Assembly (NCBI GenBank): GCA_017549325.1
Contig: JAFYVA010000132.1
Location: forward strand, 1 to 21,325
Source: Oscillospiraceae bacterium
GTDB taxonomy: Bacteria > Bacillota_A > Clostridia > Oscillospirales > Oscillospiraceae
DNA length: 21,325 nucleotides
Direction of reading: 5' to 3'
Under the pieces are notes generated by a model. It worked only from the letters and a program-made list of their open reading frames with translations, had not been told where the DNA came from and searched no databases. Positions 1 to 6,790 of the stretch are shown one piece after another. The first letter of the stretch is position 1; each line of letters begins with the position of its first letter. Position numbers and translations under genes: made by a program.

Positions 1-390
1 ACGCTGATCCTCACCATGCTCTACCGTCTGTGTCCCACGCTGATTCAGGAGGGCTATGTCTACATCGCCGAGACGCCCCTGTTTGAGATCACCTGCAAGG
101 AAAAGACCTACTTTGCCTACTCCGAGAAGGAGAAAGCGGAGATCGTCAAGTCCTTGGAGGGGAAGAAGATCAACATCCAGCGCTCCAAGGGTCTTGGTGA
201 GAACGATCCGGAGATGATGTGGCTCACCACCATGAATCCTGCCACCCGCCGCCTTATCAAGGTGCTGCCCGACGATGCCGAGGAGACGGCCCGCGTCTTT
301 GATCTGCTGTTGGGCGACGATTTGGCAGGCCGCAAAACATACATCGCCGAGAACGGCTATAAGTACATGGATATGATAGACGTGTCGTAA
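1..390 (+). CDS. Type II topoisomerase subunit B (GyrB/ParE), C-terminal part, 5' truncated
   Basis: This is the end of an ATP-hydrolysing subunit of DNA gyrase or topoisomerase IV, which changes DNA supercoiling or decatenates chromosomes together with the A subunit encoded just downstream. The reading frame is open from base 1, so the gene starts outside the window. What is visible is the end of the TOPRIM domain (TLILTMLYR, the stretch that follows the DGSHIRTL-type motif) and the conserved C-terminal signature (QRSKGLGE, then MWLTTMNPATRRL). It ends in TAA at 388-390. The tail is short after the TMNP motif, as usual for clostridial GyrB/ParE. The sequence here does not separate GyrB from ParE. 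The partner at 614 lacks a GyrA box, which leans towards ParE/ParC. Confidence 0.93.
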   Translation, partial: TLILTMLYRLCPTLIQEGYVYIAETPLFEITCKEKTYFAYSEKEKAEIVKSLEGKKINIQRSKGLGENDPEMMWLTTMNPATRRLIKVLPDDAEETARVFDLLLGDDLAGRKTYIAENGYKYMDMIDVS

Positions 391-400
391 GACTTGAAAA

Positions 401-568
401 AAGCCTCCCTTGTGTAAAGGGAGGTGGGTCGCCGCAAGGCGACTCGGAGGGATTGTGCAGCAGAAACACTCGCTTTTACGCCAAAGACGATGCGGAGAAG
501 GAAGTCCTCTCTACGACAATCCCCCAGCTTCGCTGCGCTCAGCAGCCCCCTTTACACAAGGGGGCCTT
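401..568. repeat. MITE-like imperfect palindrome with nested hairpins
   Basis: About 168 bp between the topoisomerase genes form two matching arms around a core of about 59 bp. The left arm has stem CCTCCCTT (404-411)/AAGGGAGG (417-424), then stem GTCGCC (428-433)/GGCGAC (438-443) with a GCAA loop, then GGAGGGATTGT (446-456). The right arm mirrors it: ACAATCCCCC (516-525), stem CTGC/GCAG (534-546), then stem GCCCCCTT (545-552)/AAGGGGGC (558-565). The outer 20 or so bases of the two arms are near-perfect inverted repeats. There is no transposase. The design fits a non-autonomous palindromic repeat of a type common in Oscillospirales genomes (recalled, not searched). The same short interval may hold the A-subunit ribosome binding region to its right. 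Confidence 0.75.
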
Positions 569-613
569 GGTGCGGTGCACCAGTGTAACCAAAGAGGAAA
601 GTGAGACTTTTCT

Positions 614-2857
614 ATGGCAAGAAAGAAGAAAACAGAAGAACCTGTCGTTCACCGTGGGGCAGAGGCCAATGTAGAGGGCCTCAGCGGTGCGGTCATTGAC
701 CGCAGCATCACCGCCACGCTGGACGAGAACTATATGCCCTACGCCATGTCGGTCATCGTCTCCCGCGCCATCCCCGAGATCGACGGCTTTAAGCCTGCCC
801 ACCGCAAGCTCCTGTATACCATGTATACCATGGGTCTTTTGAAGGGCAACCGTACCAAGAGCGCTAACATCGTGGGTCAGACCATGCGGCTCAACCCCCA
901 CGGCGACGCGGCCATCTATGAGACCATGGTGCGACTGGCCAAGGGCAACGAGGCGCTGCTGCACCCCTTCGTGGATTCCAAAGGTAACTTTGGTAAGGTC
1001 TACTCCCGCGACATGGCCTACGCCGCCTCCCGTTATACGGAGGCCAAGCTTGCGCCCATCTGTGCCGAGCTCTTCCGTGATCTGGACCATGATGCGGTGG
1101 ACTTTGTGGACAACTACGACAGCACCACCACCGAGCCGACGCTGCTGCCCACCACATTCCCCAATGTGCTGGTCAGCGCCAACCAGGGTATCGCCGTGGG
1201 TATGGCCTCCCAGATCTGTGGCTTTAACCTGGGCGAGGTGTGCGAGACCACCATTGCCTATATCAAGAACCCCAAGCACGACATCGCCTCCACGCTGCTG
1301 GCCCCTGATTTTTCCACCGGCGGTCAGTTGCTGCGGGACGATGCGGCCCTGCGGGACATCTACGCCACCGGCCGCGGCGGACTGAAACTCCGCAGCCGCT
1401 ACCGCTATGTGAAGGAAGAGAACCTCATCGAGGTTTACGAGATCCCCTATTCCACCTCCATCGAGGTGATCCTCGACAAGGTGGCCGAGCTGGTAAAGGC
1501 CGGCAAGATCAAGGAGATCGCCGATATGCGCGATGAGTCGGATCTGAGCGGTCTGAAGCTGACGATCGACCTCAAGCGCGGTGTGGATCCCGACAAGCTG
1601 ATGGCCAAGCTGTTTAAGCTGACACCCTTGCAGGACACCGTCAGCTGCAACTTCAACATCCTCGTGGCAGGTCAGCCCCGTGTCATGGGCGTAGGCGAGA
1701 TTTTGGAGGAGTGGACGGCGTGGCGTACCGAATGCGTCAAGCGCCGCGTGTTCCACATCCTCAGCAAGAAGCGGGAAAAGCTTCACCTGCTGCAGGGCCT
1801 GAAGAAGATCCTGCTGGACATCGATAAGGCCATCGCCATCATCCGCCAGACGGAGGAGGAGGCGGAGGTCGTCCCCAACCTGATGATCGGCTTTGGCATC
1901 GACAAGGTGCAGGCCGAGTTCGTGGCAGAGCTGAAGCTGCGTAATATTAATAAGGAGTACATCTTAAAGCGCGTGGAGGAAACCTCCGCGCTGCAGGATG
2001 AGATCATGGATCTGGAAGATGTGCTGGCCAGCCCCCGCCGCATCAAGACCATCATCATTGATGAGCTCACCGAGGTACGGAAAAAGTACGCCGTGGAGCG
2101 CCGCACCGAGATCGTCTATGCCCACGAGGTGGAAGAAGAGGTGGAAGAGGACGAGGTGGAGGACTATCCCGTGCACCTGTTCCTCTCCCGTGAGGGATAC
2201 TTTAAGAAGATCACGCCCCTGTCCCTGCGTATGTCCGGCGAGCAGAAGTTCAAGGAGGGCGACAATCTTCGCCAGAGCTTCGAGAGCCGTAACGCAGAGG
2301 AGCTGCTGTTCTTCACCGACAAGGCACAGGTCTACAAGATCCGCGCCAGTGAGTTCAGCGAGAGCAAGGCCTCGCTCCTGGGCGATTATCTCCCCGCCAA
2401 GCTGGGAATGGAGGACGGCGAGAGCGTCATCTATCTGGCTCTGGCAGGAGATTACAGCGGCCACATGATGTTCTTCTTTGAAAACGGCAAGGCTGCCAAG
2501 GTGCCCCTTAACGCCTATGCCACCACCTCGAATCGCCGCCGCCTGACAGGTGCTTACAGCGACAAGGTGCCCCTGTGCGGCATTCTGCAGCTGCCTCAGG
2601 AGCAGGAACTGGCCCTCTACAGCACCGAAGGTCGGTGCCTGCTGATGCATACGGCGACCCTTACCCCCAAGACCACCCGTGCCACGCAGGGAGTGGCGGT
2701 CATGACACTCAAGCCCAAGTATCGCCTCGAGCGCGTGATGCCGGTGGAGAGCAGCGGCATCGTCAACACAAGCCGCTACCGCACCCGCAACCTCCCCGCC
2801 GCCGGCGCACTTTTGAAGCCGGAGGACAGCGAGGAGAAGCAGACGGAACTGTTCTAA
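614..2857 (+). CDS. DNA topoisomerase IV / gyrase subunit A (ParC-like)
   Basis: This is the 747-residue DNA-cleaving subunit of a type II topoisomerase. It makes the double-strand break through a 5'-phosphotyrosyl bond and works with the B subunit just upstream. The N-terminal winged-helix/breakage domain is clear (YAMSVIVSRAIP, GFKPAHRKLLY). The catalytic Arg-Tyr pair is R140-Y141 in AASRYTEAKL. The tower and coiled-coil segment runs to about residue 500. A beta-pinwheel-like C-terminal domain covers roughly 520-725. I see no GyrA box (QRRGGKG type), which favours ParC over GyrA, so no symbol is given. The start at 614 follows a weak GAGGAAAG about 15 bases upstream. The quinolone-contact position equivalent to E. 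coli GyrA Ser83 is Ala99, and the Asp87 equivalent is Glu103. Confidence 0.95.
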   Translation: MARKKKTEEPVVHRGAEANVEGLSGAVIDRSITATLDENYMPYAMSVIVSRAIPEIDGFKPAHRKLLYTMYTMGLLKGNRTKSANIVGQTMRLNPHGDAAIYETMVRLAKGNEALLHPFVDSKGNFGKVYSRDMAYAASRYTEAKLAPICAELFRDLDHDAVDFVDNYDSTTTEPTLLPTTFPNVLVSANQGIAVGMASQICGFNLGEVCETTIAYIKNPKHDIASTLLAPDFSTGGQLLRDDAALRDIYATGRGGLKLRSRYRYVKEENLIEVYEIPYSTSIEVILDKVAELVKAGKIKEIADMRDESDLSGLKLTIDLKRGVDPDKLMAKLFKLTPLQDTVSCNFNILVAGQPRVMGVGEILEEWTAWRTECVKRRVFHILSKKREKLHLLQGLKKILLDIDKAIAIIRQTEEEAEVVPNLMIGFGIDKVQAEFVAELKLRNINKEYILKRVEETSALQDEIMDLEDVLASPRRIKTIIIDELTEVRKKYAVERRTEIVYAHEVEEEVEEDEVEDYPVHLFLSREGYFKKITPLSLRMSGEQKFKEGDNLRQSFESRNAEELLFFTDKAQVYKIRASEFSESKASLLGDYLPAKLGMEDGESVIYLALAGDYSGHMMFFFENGKAAKVPLNAYATTSNRRRLTGAYSDKVPLCGILQLPQEQELALYSTEGRCLLMHTATLTPKTTRATQGVAVMTLKPKYRLERVMPVESSGIVNTSRYRTRNLPAAGALLKPEDSEEKQTELF

Positions 2858-2879
2858 GACAGGAGAAAGGAGCTGCCCA

Positions 2880-3515
2880 ATGAAAAAAATCGTGGTGATG
2901 GCCATGGTGTGCCTGTTGTGCGTTTCCTCTGTGGGCTGCTCCATGCTGGAGCGAAGCTATTCCAGTGTGCAGCCCCACATTTCCTCCTACTATGAGAGTG
3001 AGGATCAGTCGGTGCTCCGCGCCGAGACCTATCAGGATCTGGTCAACGATTTGCTGCTTCTGATCGGCGAGCGGGCCGAGGCGGGCACCATCTGGCTCTA
3101 CGCTGCCGATGCGCTGGGCGATGTGCAGCAGGCGGTGGAAAACGCCTGTCAGGAGGTGCAGAACGAGACGCCCATGGGCGCCTATGCCGTGGAGTATATG
3201 ACCTACACGCTGGAGGAAACCGCTGCGGCACACATGGATATCAAGCTGACGATCGGATACCGCCGCACACAGCAGCAGATGGATGGTATGGTCAATATCA
3301 CCGGTGTCACTGCGCTGCGGGATCTGCTGACGGCGGCGGCAGCGAACCGCGCCTCGGAACTGACGGTGCAGCTGGGGAATTTTTATAACGATCCCGAGGA
3401 AATCCACGCCATCGTTTCCGAGGTTGCCGCAGAGCATAACGGCGGCCACTGGCAGGTGCAGTTCTATCCCGATGCAGAACGGGCAGGAATTGTGGAAATT
3501 ATCATGGGAGAATAA
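2880..3515 (+). CDS. Putative DUF-type lipoprotein, 211 aa
   Basis: I do not recognise the family. The N-terminus is a lipoprotein-type signal: two lysines, a hydrophobic stretch, and Cys20 in SSVGCS, which would be lipidated. The -3 residue is Ser rather than the usual Leu, so the lipobox is imperfect. The mature part is soluble, acidic and mixed alpha/beta, with no metal or catalytic motif that I can name. It lies 22 bp after the topoisomerase A gene, with a good ribosome binding site (AAAGGAG, 7 bases before ATG), and is followed by a strong terminator. It is therefore probably the last gene of the topoisomerase transcript. The predicted location is the outer face of the cell membrane. The coding call is firm and the function is unknown. 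Confidence 0.85.
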   Translation: MKKIVVMAMVCLLCVSSVGCSMLERSYSSVQPHISSYYESEDQSVLRAETYQDLVNDLLLLIGERAEAGTIWLYAADALGDVQQAVENACQEVQNETPMGAYAVEYMTYTLEETAAAHMDIKLTIGYRRTQQQMDGMVNITGVTALRDLLTAAAANRASELTVQLGNFYNDPEEIHAIVSEVAAEHNGGHWQVQFYPDAERAGIVEIIMGE

Positions 3516-3521
3516 AGAAGA

Positions 3522-3554
3522 AAAAGCCAAGCTGCAAAATGCAGCTTGGCTTTT
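3522..3554. terminator. Intrinsic terminator after topoisomerase-lipoprotein operon
   Basis: A perfect 14-bp stem (3522-3535 with 3541-3554) encloses an AAAAT loop, with an A-run on the left and a T-run on the right. It can work in both directions and sits between the plus-strand lipoprotein gene and the minus-strand small membrane protein gene. Confidence 0.9.
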
Positions 3555-3569
3555 ATAAAGACTTGAAAA

Positions 3570-3788
3570 TTATTTTTCCTGTATTGCCATAAAACAAACC
3601 ACAACACCAAGGACGAACAGAGCGATACAAATAACAAGTGGCAGCAGCAGATCCAGACCCAACAAGCTGCCTAGGAGGCCCTCAATACCATTGTAATTCC
3701 ATTGGTGGGGTGCCGCAGAGGATAAAATGATAATTGCGCCAAGAAAGCCCAAAACTTGCCATACACAGCCCAAAAGCATTTTTTTCAC
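3570..3788 (-). CDS. Small two-helix membrane protein, 72 aa
   Basis: This is an unrecognised small membrane protein. Two hydrophobic helices are visible at about residues 5-25 and 45-68. A short polar loop between them contains HQWNYNG and is followed by a Gly/Leu-rich stretch. The start is GTG at 3786-3788, preceded by AAAGGAG with a 9-base gap, so translation is well supported. An ATG three codons later is an alternative. The base composition is clearly more AT-rich than the neighbouring genes, which may mean recent acquisition or relaxed codon use. It is alone on its strand, between a terminator and the tRNA-Gly gene. No function can be assigned from sequence. Confidence 0.65.
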   Translation of the reverse strand: MKKMLLGCVWQVLGFLGAIIILSSAAPHQWNYNGIEGLLGSLLGLDLLLPLVICIALFVLGVVVCFMAIQEK

Positions 3789-3926
3789 ACAACCACGCTC
3801 CTTTATACGGATGTAAGTATTGCCTTTATACTATCACAGGAGAGGGAGATATGCAAGAACAAACGACGAAGCTCACCCGCTCGTGCCCTGTTCGAGCCTC
3901 TGCCCACAATCATTCCAAAAACAAAA

Positions 3927-3950
3927 AACACCACCCTGTCGGGTGGTGTT
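3927..3950 (-). terminator. Intrinsic terminator of tRNA-Gly
   Basis: An ACACCACC/GGTGGTGT stem with a short loop lies just downstream (minus strand) of the tRNA CCA end and is followed by a T-rich run on the minus strand. Confidence 0.85.
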
Positions 3951-3957
3951 TTGTTTT

Positions 3958-4033
3958 TGGAGCGGGCGACGAGGCTCGAACTCGCTACCTCGACCTTGGC
4001 AAGGTCGCGCTCTACCAGATGAGCTACGCCCGC
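3958..4033 (-). tRNA. tRNA-Gly (anticodon GCC)
   Basis: The minus strand folds as a 76-nt tRNA. The acceptor stem is GCGGGCG/CGCCCGC, followed by discriminator T and an encoded CCA at 3958-3960. The D-arm contains GCTC...GAGC. The anticodon stem is CGACC/GGTCG, with GCC in the loop TTGCCAA. The T-arm is GCGAG-TTCGAGC-CTCGT. The encoded CCA, the promoter and the terminator all agree with an active gene. Confidence 0.97.
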
Positions 4034-4046
4034 AAACGCAAGATGT

Positions 4047-4075
4047 ATTATATCTCACATTTTTGGCTTTGTCAA
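4047..4075 (-). promoter_or_regulatory. Sigma-A promoter of tRNA-Gly
   Basis: On the minus strand, TTGACA (4070-4075) and TATAAT (4047-4052) are separated by exactly 17 bp. Both boxes match consensus perfectly. Transcription would start a few bases before the tRNA 5' end at 4033. Confidence 0.9.
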
Positions 4076-4173
4076 CCCCTAAAACTAAAATTGTGTCTTA
4101 AAAATTGTATCGCACCAAAAAGCCGATTACCACCGCAACAACACCCGCAATACGGGCATCAAGGTTTGTCCCC

Positions 4174-4202
4174 TTGCGTTTCCTAAAACGCTGGTGTATA
4201 AT
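4174..4202 (+). promoter_or_regulatory. Sigma-A promoter of homocysteine methyltransferase gene
   Basis: TTGCGT (4174-4179) and a perfect TATAAT (4197-4202) are 17 bp apart. They end about 32 bases before the start codon at 4235, which leaves a short leader without an obvious riboswitch. The rest of the 4034-4234 gap shows nothing beyond the tRNA promoter. Confidence 0.8.
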
Positions 4203-4234
4203 GCGGATAATAAAACAGCACGGAGGGAAAAACG

Positions 4235-5593
4235 ATGAAATTTCTCGATTTTGTGAAAGACAATGTGGTTTGCCTCGATGGCGGATGCGGTACCTATCTG
4301 CAGAAGAACGGTCTTGCCGGCGGTGAGCTGCCGGAGCGGTGGAATGTGTCCCACCCCGAGGTCATCACCGGTATGCACAAGGCCTACTACGATGCCGGCA
4401 GCAACGTGGTCTTTACCAATACCTTCGGTGCCAATGCCGTCAAGTACAGCGACGAGGAGCTGGAGGCTGTGGTTCGCGCCGCTGTAGCCAATGCAAAGGC
4501 GGCCCGTCAGCAGAGCGCCGCGCCGCAGGAGAAGTTTGTGGCGCTGGATATCGGCCCTTTGGGCAAGCTGTTAAAGCCCATGGGCGAGCTGGATTTTGAT
4601 GACGCTGTCGCCGTCTTTGCCAAGACCGTCCGTTTCGGCGCTGACGCCGGTGTGGATCTGGTGGTGGTGGAAACTATGTCTGACAGCTACGAGACCAAGG
4701 CTGCCGTGATGGCTGTCAAGGAGAACTGCGACCTGCCCGTGCTGGTGACCAACGCCTACGGCGAGGGCGGCCGTTTGATGACGGGCGCATCCCCTGCGGT
4801 AATGGTGGCCATGCTGGAGGGTCTGGGCGTTGACCTGATCGGCGCCAACTGCTCTCTGGGCCCCAAGCAGCTGCGCGGCATCGTCGGTGAGATTCTGGCA
4901 GCCGCCTCCGTGCCCGTGGTACTCAAGCCCAATGCAGGCCTGCCCCGTATTGAGGACGGCAAGACGGTGTTTGATGTGACCATGGAGGAATTTGCCGAGG
5001 AAGTAGCCGATATGGTGCGCAGCGGCGTTCGCGCCGTGGGCGGCTGCTGCGGTACCACGCCGGAGTATATCGCCTGCCTGAATGAGAAGCTGCAGGGTGT
5101 GGCTCCTGTGGCCCTTCAGGAAAAGCCTGTCCTGGTGGCAACCTCTTCTTCTAAAACGGTGTTCTTCGATGACGATGTGGAGATCGCCGCCCTGGACCCC
5201 GAGGAAAATGAGGACTACTGTGAGGCGTTGCAGGAAGGCGAGCTGGACGATGTGATGGACGAGGCCTACGATCTGCAGGACGATGAGCCCGATATGATCG
5301 CCGTCTCCGTGGCCGCCGAGGGTGTGGACGAGGAGAAGATGCTCTGCGCCGTGGTGGAGGAGATGCAGGCCGTTATCAAAGAGCCTCTGCTGTTGGTAAG
5401 CGGTAATGCGGCGGCCCTCGATATGGCGCTGCGCCGCTACAACGGCCGCCCCGCAGTGAAGATCCCCGCCGATGCCGATGTATCCGCCGTGGCTCCTGTT
5501 GTGAAGAAATACGGCGCACTGGTACTGGCCGAGGCAGAGCAGCGAGATACACTGCTGTCCTGCGGTGTGAAAGACAAGGCCATTATTTGCTGA
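4235..5593 (+). CDS. Homocysteine S-methyltransferase family protein with degenerate pterin-binding tail
   Basis: This is a 452-residue protein related to the N-terminal half of cobalamin-dependent methionine synthase (MetH). Residues 1-285 form the homocysteine-binding TIM barrel, with the start LDGGCGTYLQ and the three zinc ligands C206 (GANCS), C271 and C272 (GGCCGT). The zinc site activates the homocysteine thiol for methyl transfer. Residues about 325-440 resemble a shortened methyl-THF (pterin)-binding domain (DMALRRYNGRPAVKI resembles the ALRxYxGxPLIN region). The usual IGERxN start is absent and the domain is too short for a full barrel. No cobalamin domain is present, so it must use a separate corrinoid protein or another methyl donor. 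GGAGGG lies 8 bases before ATG. The GNAT gene follows 31 bp downstream. Confidence 0.9.
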   Translation: MKFLDFVKDNVVCLDGGCGTYLQKNGLAGGELPERWNVSHPEVITGMHKAYYDAGSNVVFTNTFGANAVKYSDEELEAVVRAAVANAKAARQQSAAPQEKFVALDIGPLGKLLKPMGELDFDDAVAVFAKTVRFGADAGVDLVVVETMSDSYETKAAVMAVKENCDLPVLVTNAYGEGGRLMTGASPAVMVAMLEGLGVDLIGANCSLGPKQLRGIVGEILAAASVPVVLKPNAGLPRIEDGKTVFDVTMEEFAEEVADMVRSGVRAVGGCCGTTPEYIACLNEKLQGVAPVALQEKPVLVATSSSKTVFFDDDVEIAALDPEENEDYCEALQEGELDDVMDEAYDLQDDEPDMIAVSVAAEGVDEEKMLCAVVEEMQAVIKEPLLLVSGNAAALDMALRRYNGRPAVKIPADADVSAVAPVVKKYGALVLAEAEQRDTLLSCGVKDKAIIC

Positions 5594-5624
5594 AACGGCA
5601 GATTCATTGGAAGGAGGCAGAAAC

Positions 5625-6113
5625 ATGAATATTACCTTTGAATCGGGCTACCATCAGGGAAAAGAGTTGCTGCCCCTGTTTCTGGAGTACGGTCAACTGC
5701 TGGGTGAGCGCGGCGGTGAAGCCATGCGCCAGTGTCTGGCAGTGCAGAACTACGATGAAGAGATAGAGCACCTACAGGAAAAGTACGGCGAGCCTCGCGG
5801 AAGACTGTTTCTGGTGCGCTGTGACGAGGCTGTGGCGGGATGTATCGCCATCCGCTATCTGGAAGATGGGATCTGCGAACTCAAGCGCGTGTATCTGCGC
5901 CCGGTCTATCAGGGAAAGGGTGTGGGGCGGATGATGATGGAAAAGATCATCGATGAAGCACGGACGGCGGGTTATCGGCTGATGCGCCTTGATACCGTGC
6001 CCTATCTCGATGCGGCCTATGCCCTGTATAAAAAATTCGGCTTCTATACGATCGACAAGTACTACTTTACCAACCCGGTGGAAGAAGCCATTTACATGGA
6101 AAAAGAACTGTAA
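5625..6113 (+). CDS. GNAT family N-acetyltransferase
   Basis: This 162-residue GCN5-related acetyltransferase would transfer an acetyl group from acetyl-CoA to an unknown amine. The acetyl-CoA pyrophosphate loop is clear: LKRVYLRPVYQGKGVGRMMM, with Q-GKG-VG in motif A. It is followed by the helix with MMMEKIIDEA and the late motif B segment (LDTVPYLDAAYALYKKFGFY). I chose ATG 5625 over a possible start at 5607 because AAGGAGG ends 7 bases before it. The gene is 31 bp after the homocysteine methyltransferase gene and probably shares its transcript, but this does not reveal the substrate. The terminator palindrome follows directly. Confidence 0.9.
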   Translation: MNITFESGYHQGKELLPLFLEYGQLLGERGGEAMRQCLAVQNYDEEIEHLQEKYGEPRGRLFLVRCDEAVAGCIAIRYLEDGICELKRVYLRPVYQGKGVGRMMMEKIIDEARTAGYRLMRLDTVPYLDAAYALYKKFGFYTIDKYYFTNPVEEAIYMEKEL

Positions 6114-6118
6114 AAGAA

Positions 6119-6150
6119 ACAAGCGGAAGTCCTGCAGGACTTCCGCTTGT
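6119..6150. terminator. Bidirectional terminator, perfect 32-bp palindrome
   Basis: The 32 bases are a perfect palindrome centred on CCTGCAGG, with no unpaired loop base required. It separates the convergent GNAT and bactofilin genes, with A/T-rich flanks on both sides. Confidence 0.8.
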
Positions 6151-6165
6151 ATTATGTGCGCTGTG

Positions 6166-6744
6166 TTATGCCCGCTCAATGGTCAGCTCGCCCTTGATAA
6201 CGGCGCCGCGAGCCATGGACATGGTGGCTGCAGAGATGTTGCCGGTAATGCGGGCGGTGGACTCCAGAGACAAAGCGCCTCTTACGATGATGTCACCCTC
6301 CACACAGCCGGAGCAAACCAGCTCTTCTGCGGTAATGATACCGGTAACAGCGGATTTGTCGGAGATGGTCACGCTGCCGGAAATGGTGCAGTCGCCGGTC
6401 AGGTGGCAGCCGACGATGTTGAGGCTGGCGGCGGTGATGTTGCCGGTAGCGTCTGCCCGCAACGTCACGTTGCCATCGGAGATGATTTCGCCGTTGAAAT
6501 TACCGGCAAACTCCACATCGCCCTTGCTGGTGAGCTTGCCCTCCAGCGAGGTTCCGGGAGCCAGGAAGGTCGCGGGCACAAGGGTATAGGGGGCAGCCTG
6601 CGTCGGCTCTGCCACATCAGTGGTCTTGACCTCGGTGCTCAGTGCCTGTGCCTCGGCGGTATTCTCGGCAGCGGGTTCGGCGTGGTCGGAACCAACGCCG
6701 AAGACATCGAAAACGGCTTTGTTAAAATTATCTTTCTTGCTCAT
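6166..6744 (-). CDS. Bactofilin (polymer-forming cytoskeletal protein)
   Basis: This 192-residue protein belongs to the bactofilin/CcmA (DUF583) family, whose members polymerise without nucleotide into filaments used in cell shape and envelope organisation. Residues 1-55 are a low-complexity, Ala/Glu/Thr-rich tail. The core, about 56-190, is the repeating beta-helix signature: SLEGKLTSKGDVEFAG, NFNGEIISDGNV, then LTGDCTISGSVTIS and VEGDIIVRGAL. GGGAGG lies 7 bases before ATG. It is 46 bp downstream of the NodB-fold gene on the same strand, with no terminator between, so the two are probably co-transcribed. Bactofilins often sit beside envelope hydrolases, and this pairing with an altered deacetylase-fold protein is in keeping with a cell-wall role. 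Confidence 0.9.
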   Translation of the reverse strand: MSKKDNFNKAVFDVFGVGSDHAEPAAENTAEAQALSTEVKTTDVAEPTQAAPYTLVPATFLAPGTSLEGKLTSKGDVEFAGNFNGEIISDGNVTLRADATGNITAASLNIVGCHLTGDCTISGSVTISDKSAVTGIITAEELVCSGCVEGDIIVRGALSLESTARITGNISAATMSMARGAVIKGELTIERA

Positions 6745-6790
6745 GTGTATTCCTCCCGGAAAAATGTGGATATATAGTCGTTTGTTTTGC

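Noticed and set aside
539..1786. A 415-codon open frame on the minus strand
   Set aside because: It is antisense to the conserved topoisomerase A gene and begins inside it; no motif or start signal.
3880..3910. A second tRNA on the plus strand near GTTCGAGCCTC
   Set aside because: The flanking bases do not form a T-stem, and no acceptor or anticodon arm is present.
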